From positions 143,297,097 through 143,361,096 of the forward strand of contig NC_081183.1 in the NCBI RefSeq assembly GCF_029867415.1: a stretch of 64,000 bases of DNA, read 5' to 3'. Below, piece by piece: positions 26,701 to 38,120 of this stretch (positions within the stretch are counted from its first letter, which is position 1; every line of letters begins with the position of its first letter). Made by a program: the position numbers and the translations under genes. Source of the DNA: Vicia villosa (Eukaryota > Streptophyta > Magnoliopsida > Fabales > Fabaceae). Below the pieces are notes generated by a model. The model did no database searches. It had not been told where the DNA came from and saw only the letters and a list, made by a program, of their open reading frames with translations.

Positions 26701-27234
26701 TATTTTATATATTAATATAATAATACAATATATGAACACAATTTATAAAAAATTTAAAACGAGACTATATATAAACTTAGTCAATCATAAAAAAAGACAT
26801 AAATTTACCAAAACAAAATAATAGCAATCATATCATAATCATTTCATATTGATAAAATCAGTTTCTAAATCGTGGAATAAGAAAAAAAAAAGAAATCTTA
26901 ATTGTGTTATTTTTATAGTGGAGAAGTGAAATATGAAAGGTAAAAAAATTCTATTATTTTTATAAATAAAAATTGATAATTATTGAATTAGTTTTTTTTA
27001 TTTAAAAAAGATTTAAATTTTTTTGAGTTGAGTGTGTCCTTTATTTGAAACAAAATGTCGTATCTGTGTCTGCTGCAATTAAATTATTTTTTCGTTGGAC
27101 ACTGCAAAAACGTGTTAGATATATGTCGTACAAGTATTCGTGTCCGACGCGGCGACACATCAGAATGGATTGGCGCTTCATAGATTATTAGTCATATGAG
27201 AGGTTAGTTTTTATTAGTTGTTCACACCTCTGAT
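26701..27234. other. AT-rich intergenic DNA
   Basis: No gene is visible. A GC-richer phrase with 'gtgtccgacgcggcgacac' near 27142 resembles dispersed plant repeats, but I cannot place its ends. Confidence 0.45.
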
Positions 27235-27345
27235 AAATCAGGTTCCATTTTTAATAATGTTTTAATTTGACATTTTAGACTAGGACATGCAAACTCCAGA
27301 GATATTCATGATATTATTGATTTGTGTAATATACATTTGAAAAAT
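27235..27345 (+). pseudogene. Ty1/copia gag-pre-integrase scrap
   Basis: The frame reads LI-stop-HFRLGHANSRDIHDIIDLCN, which matches the start of the copia gag-pre-integrase domain (LWHxRLGH) with the tryptophan codon changed to TGA. The zinc-binding HxxxC part downstream is not recoverable, and no LTR is attached. Confidence 0.6.
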
Positions 27346-28110
27346 AAATTTTCTTTGGAGTTTATTTAGGAAGATCACATAAGCTATAAGCACCTATATT
27401 CAAAACTACTTATTCATCTCCCTTTGAACTTATACATACATACTTGTGAGTCCCTCCCCCACTCCTTCTGGTTATTCATATTGTTTTGAGATTAAAGTTG
27501 TTTTGAGATTAAAGTTGTCTAATCCGATTTTGGGGAGAGTTTAGACAATTCAGAAAATACTTAAATGATTTTGGAATTATTGTTGGAATTAAACCATAAT
27601 ATTGGAGCTAATTCGAATCAATCTTTCTGATTGATTGCGCTTCTTTTTTTCACTCTTCACTCGAGTGAATTTACCACACATTGATTGAAAGATGATTCAC
27701 GCTGCACATTTTATCTTCCTAATTTTACTTCTAATTAGCTTAAGCTTCTCGTTTCATCTGCATCATCTCTTTATTAAGTCATCAACATATCATACATTCA
27801 TTAAACAATCTTAGATTTAGGAGATCAGTGTATATGGTATTGATCAGGGATTCATTAGATCAAGGTTTCTTTACCACAAGGACTTGTTTTAACCAACATT
27901 CTCCTTGATCATTTTAAGGTTCAAGCGCGTTGCCATCATGCGATTCATTTTCATCATTAAGGGTTCGATTGGGTTTTGTTCGTCATTTAAAGTGTGACTC
28001 ATTTAGTTACTCGGGTGGCAAGTCATTATCCTTGGGTTTTGCAAAGATTCAGACATACATGGTGTAATTGGTGTATTGTTGCAAGATTGGAAGAGACTAT
28101 GTCAAGACTT
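27346..28110. other. Unassigned repeat-like DNA
   Basis: No gene. A 21-base phrase with 'ttgttttgagattaaag' is directly duplicated near 27480-27517. Confidence 0.45.
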
Positions 28111-28440
28111 TGACTTTTGGTCAAAGTCAACCAAGGAAGGTTGACTTTTGACCAAAGTCATTTTTATGGCTTTTTAGGTTTCTCTTATCATGATTCATTC
28201 AAAAGTTGCAAATTGAAGAAAGATTTGAAATTCAAATAAAGAAAATAGAGGGAAAATACAAGTGCTCATTACTTGGAAAAAAGTCATTACATTCAAGTGC
28301 AAAAAGTCATTACAAAAGGAGAAATAGCAAAACTACGAGAAAAGAAAAATCTACAAAGTTGACTTTTTGGTCATATGTTGACTTTTGGTCAACAGTTGAC
28401 CATTGACCATGGACTGCTGACCATTGAATTTGACCCAACT
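28111..28440. repeat. TTGAC-rich inverted repeat cluster, probable LTR U3 fragment
   Basis: The stretch 28111-28160 is an imperfect palindrome of TGACTTTTGGTCAAAGTCAA type. A second cluster (28354-28436) packs several TTGAC/GTCAA motifs in both orientations. These are W-box core motifs (TTGAC). The Ogre-like solo LTR has a comparable cluster at 46747-46806, so this is probably a decayed LTR piece. Confidence 0.5.
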
Positions 28441-28942
28441 CAGTTTGACATCCTAAAGCTATTCTTTAAGCTATTTCACTTAATCCTCATCATTCTCAAG
28501 GTGACTTAAAGACTGAGCAATTTCCAAGCTTTGTCCATCTCCACTTAAATCAGTTTTACTTCATACTACCACCCTGCACTAATAAAGAGGAAGCAAGCAT
28601 CAATGCAATCCGTAAAAAATCATTACATACATGTAGCAGAAGCTCAATTTAAAAAGGACACATGTCCAAAGTATCATCAATACCATATCATGCTTTGTAC
28701 ATCCAAAAAATCAATACACACATTCATGAACTCAAACAAAAACCAATTCCCGCATAAACCGATCCAGTTCTAGACCTACACAAAGCAATACCACATCAAA
28801 TCCCATTCAAATACAAGCGCATATAAAAAAACTATAATACATTAAGCCATCATTCATATTCATAAATTTCCAAACAGTTCCAACGTTATCTAAGCGTAGC
28901 ATATTCGGTTCGCATCAACTACATGTGCATTGAACAAGTTCA
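28441..28942. other. Unassigned repeat-like DNA
   Basis: No gene is visible. It lies between the TTGAC-rich fragment and a solo LTR. Confidence 0.45.
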
Positions 28943-30223
28943 TGAAGGTGTGAAAAACACTAGAAAAGGGGGGGGGGGTGAATAGGATTTTTAAAACACA
29001 AAGCTTTTTACAAAAACATTTCCCCTCTCTTTGAAACAACAAGTTCTTTACTATTGATAATACCTAAAAGATGCAAAAAGGAAAGAACAAGTTATTTTTA
29101 TACTGGTTCACTTGAGAAACCCTCAAGCTAGTCTAATCCACCCTTCCGAGGTGATTTCGCCTCTCTCAATCGAGGACTTAATCCATTATAACCGAACCGA
29201 TTACAATCGCACGAACAACAACCGATGACTAACATTTGCACAGACAACCCCTGTGACTAACGACCTGTACAGGCAACCCCTGTGATTAACAACCTGCACA
29301 AGCAACTGCTTGTGACTAACAACATCTAAGACTATCTAGCCCTAGACTTCTCGAGAAAGACCACATTCACTCGGTCTCTCAAGGAACGATTAAACAATCT
29401 TTGATCACGATTTGTTTAAAGTATAAATGCTTCTACACAAGCAGGATGTAAACTTTATTTTTCAAATTTAAGACTAAAAGAAAAATGAAGCTATTAACAA
29501 TCTATATGGAGTGAGTGTGTTTGTTCAGGTTCTTAGCTTCTTCTTTGAGTCTTCAAGCCCTTTTATAGCCTATAAAATAATATAATCGTTGGAGGACAGA
29601 TTTTGAATCTTGCAGAATGTTGGCGGCTTGTTTGTAGTGGGAGACAAGATAGTACACAACGTCCGTCCTTTTCTTGGAGTGGAGCAAAACATTCACTTGT
29701 ACCTTGTACTTATGTACTACAGTATAACATTAACTTTTTCTTCTTGAACTTCAGAGGCTCACAACATGAGTTGGAAGAAAAAGAATGAACTTTGAGTTCT
29801 TCAGAACTTCAAGTCATCAGAGTCTTCAAAACCGCATCTTCAGAGTCTTCAACACTTGGTCTTCAGAATCCTTTTGTCTTCAAAAACTTGATTCTTCAGA
29901 ACTTCAAGTCTTCAGAGTCTTTAGAACCACGTCTTTAGAGTCTTTCAGCACTTGGTCTTCAAAACTGGTTTCTTCAGAACTTCTATCAGAGTGATGACTT
30001 CAGATGCTCCTTCTTCTAAAGTGGTTGCTACTGTTCATCAGAACCTTGTAGCGCAGAAATATAACCTGATGGCTTCTGATGTTTTGGCCACACCTTCTCA
30101 TCAAAATCAAACCTGTTTGTTAAGTACTCAACAATAACAAGCGTTAGTATAACAAAATTGTTCATACACATTATTATCATCAAAGCTCAAAGACGTATTG
30201 CAGAACCAAATCTTGTTCTAACA
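28943..30223 (-). mobile_element. Solo LTR, SIRE/Maximus-like Ty1/copia (1.28 kb)
   Basis: Read on the minus strand it starts TGTTAGAACAAGATTTGGTTC and ends with a C-run, then CTAGTGTTTTTCACACCTTCA, giving TG...CA borders. The SIRE-like 3' LTR at 51327-52476 starts and ends the same way (TGTTAGAACAAGATTTG... and C-run plus AAGTGTTTTTC...TTCA). Flanking pentamers gttca and attca match at four of five positions. No polypurine tract or primer-binding site abuts it, so it is a solo LTR. It holds about 30-bp repeats (29235-29325) and CTTCAGA-rich roughly 100-bp repeats (29790-30000). Confidence 0.75.
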
Positions 30224-31426
30224 ATTCATTCAAAGGAAAAAAACAATGCAAAACAAATCCGGCATTACAATAAATAGTCTGGCTATTCTAATGCCAACAG
30301 GTTCAAAACCAAGCTGCATAAGTTACTACCAAAGCCAGATGCAACATCACTGTCATAAAAAAGACCCAAAGCCTCCAAACCATGTTCCAATCTCATTCCA
30401 AACTTGCAGCATTGAAACAAGTTCAGAACAACATTATCATAACATGAATAAACTACTTAGACAGAGGAGGAAAAAACAGTACATGTTTAATGGGGTTTCA
30501 AGCAGGGATAAGCACATTGAAGAGGAGAACAGGTTCTGATTAACACATATACAGTTCAAGGCTAGCCCTGGGTTCATGTGCTCATAATAACTAACATTTT
30601 AAACTTTTAACAGAGTTTTATACTAACAGCTCCCAACAGATTTCTTAACAAAAGTTTAATAGAAGCAAAAGAAACCCTGGCATCCTCATTGAAACTTAAC
30701 AAAGTTCATTATAATTAACAAGCTTTTTACCTAACAATTTTAACCAAAATCTCAGACTAGAAATCAAATTAACAGCAATTAACGACTTCGTACTAACATA
30801 ACATTCACTAACACAACACATACCAAAGTCAATCGAAACTTCTAACTCTAACAGTTTTCCAACATCACGGACTGAGTAATTCTAACTCTAACCCTACAGA
30901 CCTATCCCTTTACTATTATGTTTGCCTTAAGGGATTGATAATTGTATGTCGATTTTGGGTTTGGGATTTTATGATGAATTTGATGATATTGATGTAATAC
31001 CATGATGATTGCTTGGATTATATGATTTATATGTTGTATGATATTGTTGATTGTTGTATTGGTGAATGATAATATGAACTAGAGCTAAATCCTCCATGTT
31101 TAGGGATTTGAAGGTCTAGGGTTTAAAGAAGATTGTTGAAGGTATAATGAATGTTTGTGTTTTTTGTGTTTAGAATAATTAATCCATGTTAGAACTAGGT
31201 TAAAAGACCTTAAATTGCAGGAAACTAATGATTAACAATTTTTTTAGGCAAAATTTTGGGACTAGTCTAGGCAAAAGTTAGTGCACCTTTGGAAATAAAA
31301 TGAACCTTATTATAGTAGGGAACGCGCTTAGCGCGGTATAGAGGCCGCTTAACGCAATATATTGGGACAAAAATTAATATTTTTGAAAAATGATTTCAGA
31401 ATATGGAAGCTTATATTTTATTAAAA
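30224..31426. other. Unassigned DNA
   Basis: Contains a 97-codon frame (30246-30539) of ordinary composition but no recognised domain. Around 31320 the phrase 'gcgcttagcgcgg' occurs in LTR-like context. No borders were found. Confidence 0.4.
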
Positions 31427-32894
31427 CTAGTAACAAACCCATGCATACACACGGGTTCTATTCTGTTATGCGCATTTGGATACATAATTTATTTTAAATA
31501 AAATATTAAAAAAGAAAAAAAAAATCTGAATAAATAATTGATTATTTCATATATAAAATTATTTAGATCAATAATAGATTTTTTCTCGTATACCATTTTT
31601 GGATTAAAAATATTTGATCATAAATACCATTTCTCGTATATAAAAATATTTAAATCAATAATAGATTTTTCCCATATACAGACTTCATTTTTGTTTAGGT
31701 ATCATTTACAAAAATATTTGGATCAATAGTAAATTTGGTATATAAAAATATTTAGTTCAATAGTTGATTTTTTCCCGTATACCATTTTTGAATAAAAAAT
31801 ATTTTGATCATAAATACCATTTTTCGTAAATAATAAATTTTTTCCATATACAAATATTATTTTTGTTTATGTATCATTTACAAAAATATTTGGATAAATA
31901 TTTAATTTTCGTATATAAAATTATTTAGATCAATAATAGATTTTTTCTAGTATACCATTTTTGCATCAAAAATATTTGATCATAAATATCATTTCTCATA
32001 TATAAAAATATTTAGATCAATAATATATTTTTTTCTTGTACACAAACTTCTTTTTTGTTTAGGTATCATTTACAAAAAATATTTGGATCAATAGTAAATT
32101 TCGTATATAAAAATATTTAGATCAATAGTAGACTTTTTCCCGTATACCATTTTTGAATAAAAATATTTGGATCATAAATACCATTTTTCGTAAATAATAG
32201 ATTTTTTCCGTATACAAATATTATTTTTGTTTAGATATCATTTACAAAAATATTTGGATCAATATTAAATTTTCGTATATAAAAATATTTAGATAATAAA
32301 TTTTTTCCCGTATACCATTTTTGGATAAACAATATTTGATCATAAATACCATTTCTCGTATATAAAAATATTTAGATCTATAATAGATTTTTTTCCCGTA
32401 TACAAACTTCATTTTTGTTAAGGTATCAGTTACAAAAATATTTGGATCAATAGTAAATTTCGTATATAAAAATATTTAGATCAATACTAGATTTTTTCCC
32501 ATATTCCATTTTTGAATAAAAATATTTGGATCATAAATACCATTTTTTATAAATAATATATTTTTTCTGTATACAAATATTATTTTTGTTTAGGTATTAT
32601 TTACAAAAATATTTGGATCATTATTAAAACTTTTGTGTATAAAATATTTAGATCAATAATAGATTTTTTGGCCTATGCCATTTTTGAATAAATTTTTTTG
32701 GATCATAAATAACATTTTTCGTATATAAAAATATTTAGATCAATAATAAATTTGTTTCCCGTATACGAACTTCATTTTTGTTTAGGTATCATTTACCAAA
32801 ATATTTGGATCAATAGTAAATTTCATATATAAAAATATTTAGATCAATAGTAGATTTTATCACTTATACCATTTTTGAATAAAAAATATTTGGA
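31427..32894 (-). mobile_element. Helitron-like element with internal tandem array
   Basis: On the minus strand the lower end reads AACCCGTGTGTATGCATGGGTT, a hairpin, followed by TGTTACTAG and then a T. That is the Helitron 3' signature (hairpin, CTRR end, insertion before T). The opposite end is less sure: a TC start next to A fits 32894. Nearly all of the interior is a tandem array (next entry). No Rep/helicase is encoded, so it would be non-autonomous. Confidence 0.6.
31520..32894 (+). repeat. Tandem array with alternating 170/190-bp units
   Basis: The marker phrase 'tcatttacaaaaatatttgg' or close variants recurs near 31703, 31873, 32063, 32234, 32423, 32593 and 32783. The spacings alternate about 170 and 190 bases, so the true period is a roughly 360-bp dimer present about four times. 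Each half contains 'atttagatcaata' and 'cccgtataccatttttg' blocks. Related phrases occur at about 799-1004. Confidence 0.85.
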
Positions 32895-32909
32895 TCATAC
32901 ATGAAATTC

Positions 32910-34057
32910 TTGTATGACAAAACTTGGATGTCATGTAAGATGTCGTGACATCTAGTCTGTTAGAAAAACTGCACTGATAGAATAGGACCATCTTCAGATT
33001 TTGATTCAACTATAACATGATGGAAGATCATAAGAGTCCTAGAGCCATTTGCATATAGAGACATCACAGTTATCACACACAAATGTTAACCAGGGATGAT
33101 TCTGTAGAAACACTAGATTTTGAAAGGATTCCCTGATGTTATTTCAGATGTTGCAACATCTTGTAGCAGATTATAATGACAAAGCAGAAGGTAAATAACA
33201 CAGTGATTTGTTTACCCACTTTGGATTCACAATCCTACTCTGGGGGCTACCAAGCCAGGGATAAGTCCACTAAATAGAATCAATTTATAGACCCTCAGCA
33301 AACAACCAGTTTACGATCTAATCACTTAAAACTACCTGTGATATACTTCTACCTAAGACTCACCTAGGTATGAGGCCCCCTTAAATCCCTTCACTCACAT
33401 TCAATGATAATATCAACAAAGAAACTGAAGACACACTTCAAGACAGACACCTTGATCTTGCTTAACAACTTTGATCAAGAAACAAAACTCTCAACTCTTA
33501 CCTAAAGGATTCGAGTGAGAACAATACTTCTCTCACTTACAGGTTTTGAGAAGAACATGACAGCCATCCAACAAATCGGGTGATCTACCTTGACAAATCC
33601 TAATGTTTACATCTTTTCAATACTTGGCTCGCTTGATAAACTAGGTTACAAAGCTTCCTATTTATAACTTATTCCCAACTGGACTTGGGCCTTCAATCAC
33701 AGCTTTATTTGCTGTTATAAATCATCAGAAAACTTCTGCTAAAAGAAAGGTCTTTAATCATAAGTTTCCTAAATTGTTTCCATAACTAGAAACTACATAA
33801 TCTTCAATATTCTTACTTGATTCTTTTGACCTTTAAATCTGCGCCACATAGGATTGCATAATATTCCATAGAATATTCTGCATCTGTTGATTACATCTAC
33901 ATTCTTCATATATCAGCTTAGACGGCCCGATGTCATGAGTTTCTGCATATGACATCTCATAAGACATGTTGTCATAGAGCATGTCTTAACATTCCATAGA
34001 GCATCTTGCTGTTGTACATGTTTTGTTCATATTTATATTTGCAAGTTCTATACATCC
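32910..34057 (-). mobile_element. Copia-like LTR, left portion (split by the Ogre-like element)
   Basis: The region 33205-33360 ('acccactttggattcacaat', 'gggctaccaagcc') has the same layout as the R/U5 parts of the SIRE-like LTRs at 29.1 kb and 51.4 kb. The sequence is interrupted at 34057 by a 12.1-kb element and resumes at 46163 after the CATCC target duplication. The left border near 32910 is uncertain. Confidence 0.5.
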
Positions 34058-37000
34058 TGTAATACGGTGAACTGACTTTTTATCGATCGAAATGTCGCGG
34101 TAAGCAAGAGTCGCCACCGACTTTTATTTTATCCAAACTATATTCGGAAAGGCAAAAAGAAACAGAAAAAAACCTTTTAAGAAATCTGAGTTCGGGGGTA
34201 ATTTATGCAAAGGGAAGGTGTAAGGCACCCTTTCCATCCATGGTTTTCCATGGGCTCTTAATTGCTTTGCTTGCTCGTTTGTTTTTTAAAAAAGGTAGAT
34301 GAAAGAAAAAAGTGGACTTTAGCTCGTAAATGAGCGTAGCCAGTTTTCGAAGAATTGTGAGAAAGAATATTAAAGATGAGCATTGCAAGGTAATTAGGGG
34401 CAATTACCTTAAACTCAGATGATAGGTCTCTTTTTAGCCTTTCAGAATGAAAGGGTCTATCCTTGCCATAAGAGGGCAGGAAGCCTTTCGTTTGGAGGTT
34501 GAAGGGTCGTCGAAGCATCCTTTTCCATGAGACTGTCCCATGCCATAGAAGGGCAGGTAGTTTAAGGCAAGAATCAGAATAAGCCATTTTCGTTAGGCAA
34601 CCAGAAGATACCTCAACCTTTTTCCGTAGGCAACTTCCGAGGGTCGAGGTCATTTGTGTATCGAAGGCAGCATCATTTAGGGTCGTGACCTTTTTATCGA
34701 GGCAACATGGCTGAGGTATCCTCGTATTCGAGGGACTTGGCTTATTCTGCAAAAAAACACAAGGCAACAGGCAACAAGGCAACAGGCAACAAGGCAACAG
34801 AGAGGTTACCCAAAAGCGTGCGTGTGTGCACCAATCACGTGATTATATTCAATTATATTATCTTGTAAATTAGCGATTCTAAATTCAATTCATGGTTGCC
34901 ACTCCCTATTTTACTAACCACGCAGATAATATAAGGCAAGAAACAGTAATATGGGGGAGGGAAATTGTAACCAGCGGATCCCTTAATAGGGTTTGACACA
35001 AGTAATAATTAAACAGAAAAATAAAAGGTTAGGGTTTAGGGTTACCAAACTCGTGGCTTTGGCAATTTGACAAACCCTGGAAATTGAAAAGGAAAGAATA
35101 AACAAAGGAGAGTGAGTGTACCATTTGTTCAGAGACAATTAGGGTTAACCCTAAAAATGAAACTAATAATAAAAGAAAAAGGGTAAAAGAAACTTAGCTT
35201 CGTGTTTTTGAAGGTTGATAATTGGAGGTAGCCTGAAGCATTGACTCTGACCATTGAATTGAAACATTGACAATAGAAAAAGAAGTAAGTGTAGGAGGAG
35301 TTCATTGTAGCGGGGATCAAACCCTAAAAATAAAAGGTGAAAGAAAAATTAAACAAGGAAAGGATAGAACTTAACTTTTGTTTGACTTGGCGCGCAGTCG
35401 GAGCGTATTCGAGAAGTGAACCTGAAAAAAGGCATAGAAAAACATATATTTTTCAGTGTATGGAATGATCATCGTAAAAATTGATCAGGGTACAAATTGA
35501 CTAGGTTTAATAGGAAAAAATAAAATCAACATAATTAATTATTGATTTCCCAACTTAATTAATTAAATAAATAAAATGATAATAAAAAAAAATTAGAATT
35601 TCGATTAAGTTACCTAACCCTAATATATTTAAAAATAATTATAATCAATTGAATAATTTAAACAAATTAAAACATTTAAATCAAAAAAAGTTAGTAATAA
35701 TTAAAATAAGTAACTATTTTACTTTAAGGTTTTATGTAAAAAAATCTTTAAAACCAATTTTATTAAGAGGAAGAAAAACATTAAAAGAGTTTTTTTTTTT
35801 AGTTAATAAAATAATTGTTAAAAAAAAGGAAATAAAAGAATGAAATAATAAAAAGAAATAGAAAAAGAATAGTTAAAAAACTTAGCGTGAATATTCCTGC
35901 GTGGTAGGCTCTGAAAGTTCATGATAGACTTGCGTTCTGATGCACGTTGGATCTGAGGCTAGAGCGATCTGATGGCTGGTGTTGAGGAGACACCGTATGG
36001 CTGATGAAGATGCGCTCACTGGATCCGCTTGCAAGTGTATACAAGGAAATATCATAAAAATAATGTTGAAGGCAGGGATCGAACCGCTGCCTTTGGATTA
36101 ATCCCTTAAGGGCGGCGTTTCACCACCAGACCACTTTCGTTTTGCTGTTAGAAACGCAATACACAAATTATTTGAAACACAATAAACGAGAATTTTAACC
36201 AAAAAAAAAAAACGCGCGCTCCCAGCTTCTCCTTCCCTGTTCAGACTGAAACTCCCAGCCACCATGGATCCTGCAAATCAGCACATAGCTACACGCAACG
36301 AATAAATGTCAAATCTATACATGGTTTGATTAGAAATCACGCTCTGAGTGCGATGGTATTCACGTTTTCTCCTGATTTTACTCGGAACGAAAATCCCCTT
36401 TTCACGACCTCCGCGACCTAACAATGGCGGAATCTGGTATCTATGCCTAAAACAAAATTAAACTATACAGAAAGCTTCCATATGTCATGGTGAATGCAAA
36501 TATGTAATTGAATTTCATTAAATACACATGAAAAATCGAAATCGAGTTTGAAAAAGAAGCATCAAACCGTTAGCGTATATGCGTTGGTTCTGAGTGCTTT
36601 AAGCCTTAATAATGATTGGGAATTGATCAGGAGTAATCTGGGAATGCGTCTGAACCTTCAAAGATCTCTGAATCTTCTCTAATCCCTCAAACCGAATTCC
36701 AATTTTTATTGAAATTTTGTGAGCTTTTGAACCGCCTCCCTTGCCTGCGAAAAACCCTCCTCCGCGTCTGAATTACTTTAGGTCTATATAGAGTGTGAAT
36801 TAGGGTTCATAATTTTGATCAAAATCCACTGATTGAGCTTTGATTGAAACAAGGATATCTTTTAATTGAAATTTTCCTATTTTTGGTCTCAATTTTAGCT
36901 CATCTTTTCCCAATTAATCCATACACGATTCTGTACCTAAAATATGTCATTTAGGTGATTTGAAATTTATTGCAAATAAACAACAAATCAAATCTTCTTG

Positions 37001-37329
37001 TGTTCCTTCAATTATTTAATTCTAAATTGCACTTTTAATGAATAAAAATTCACTAAAAATAAAATAAAAATCAAATAGTCATGAGGTTAAGTTTGGACAC
37101 TCTTGAAACCCTTAGAAGCAAGTTTGGGCCATTGAATGAGCTATCCTTTGAATCAGGGCTTGAAATTTGGCATAGAGGTTCTTTGAATCATATGAGAGGT
37201 TATGAGGTCCACTTGGGTTGTCAGAACTTGATTTTTCTCTGAAGAAATCAAAACCCTAGTTTTAGAGCCTTGTGTATTGATTTGGATTTGTATTAGAGAA
37301 ATAGTATGGGCAAATTTTGGGGTATGACA
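34058..37329 (-). repeat. 3' LTR of the Ogre-like gag-only element
   Basis: Minus-strand start TGTCATACCCCAAAATTTG, end CACCGTATTACA. It includes a tRNA-like module (36066-36140), a stable hairpin (34207-34235) and a primer-binding-site look-alike (34107-34116). Several reading frames of 60-180 codons inside it are duplicated in the other LTR and are not genes. Confidence 0.93.
36066..36140 (-). repeat. tRNA-like module in the 3' LTR
   Basis: On the minus strand an A-box-like TGGTCTGGTGG is followed by B box GGTTCGATCCC (36075-36085). The B box sits in the loop of a 7-bp stem (AAGGCAG/CTGCCTT). The other LTR has the same module at 44895-44969. Confidence 0.65.
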
Positions 37330-37549
37330 GCTGCCCCTGTTCAATCATCTTAAACCTGAAGATGTAGAGTGGTTTGTGTGCCAGTCGGTATCTGAAGGTG
37401 GAAGATGGTTGAACACTAGAATACCAAGAAATTTGCCCTAGCTGAAGTAGGGACTTTTGTCGGAGATGGGCTTAAAAATGCCATCCAGGCCTTGAGAGAA
37501 AGTTTATTGGAGATTGATCATGTCAGCACCGTTCGTAGTAACTGAATTA

Positions 37550-38120
37550 GATCTAAGTTATTCATGGAGGATGCTCGAAACTAAGTATCAGAACTAAATC
37601 GATGTCTTGATTATCTCTGAACTATTTTCGAAATAATTGTCACAATTAAATCTCTATCTTGATTATCTCTGAACTATCTTTAGAGGATACCCAAAATTAA
37701 GCGTCAGAATTAAATAACTATCTTGATTATCTCTGAACTGTTAAGTATCAGAATTAAATCTCTATCTTGATTATCTCTGAACCATCTTTGGAGGATACCC
37801 AAAATTAAGCGTCAGAATTAAATAATTATCTTGATTATCTCTGAACTGTTAAGTATCAGAATTAAATCTCTATCTTGATTATCTCTGAACCATCTTTGGA
37901 GGATACCCAAAATTAAGTGTCAGAATTAAATAACTATCTTGATTATCTCTGAACTATCTTTGGAGGATACCCAAAATTAAGTGTCAGAATTAAATAACTA
38001 TCTTGATTATCTCTGAACCATCTTTGGAGGATACCCAAAATTAAGTGTCAGAATTAAATAACTATCTTGATTATCTCTGAACTATCTTTGGAGGATACCC
38101 AAAATTACGTATCAGAACTA
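37550..38120 (-). repeat. Tandem repeats in the element's 3' untranslated region
   Basis: Units of about 66 bp, and a shorter variant of about 41 bp, contain 'cttgattatctctgaac' and 'aggatacccaaaattaag'. About ten units lie within 800 bases of the polypurine tract. This is the place where Ogre/Tat elements are known to carry hypervariable 3' UTR tandem repeats. Confidence 0.9.

Noticed and set aside
30246..30539. 97-codon frame
   Set aside because: Ordinary composition but no domain, and it lies in repeat-like DNA beside a solo LTR.
34203..34797. Minus-strand frames of 66 and 179 codons, repeated exactly at 43033-43627
   Set aside because: Both lie inside the two LTRs. The Cys-Leu-Leu-Pro start comes from a GTTGCCT repeat and no domain is visible.
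35026..35054. Telomere-like 'agggtttagggtt'
   Set aside because: A single short match inside the LTR (copied at 43856), not an array.
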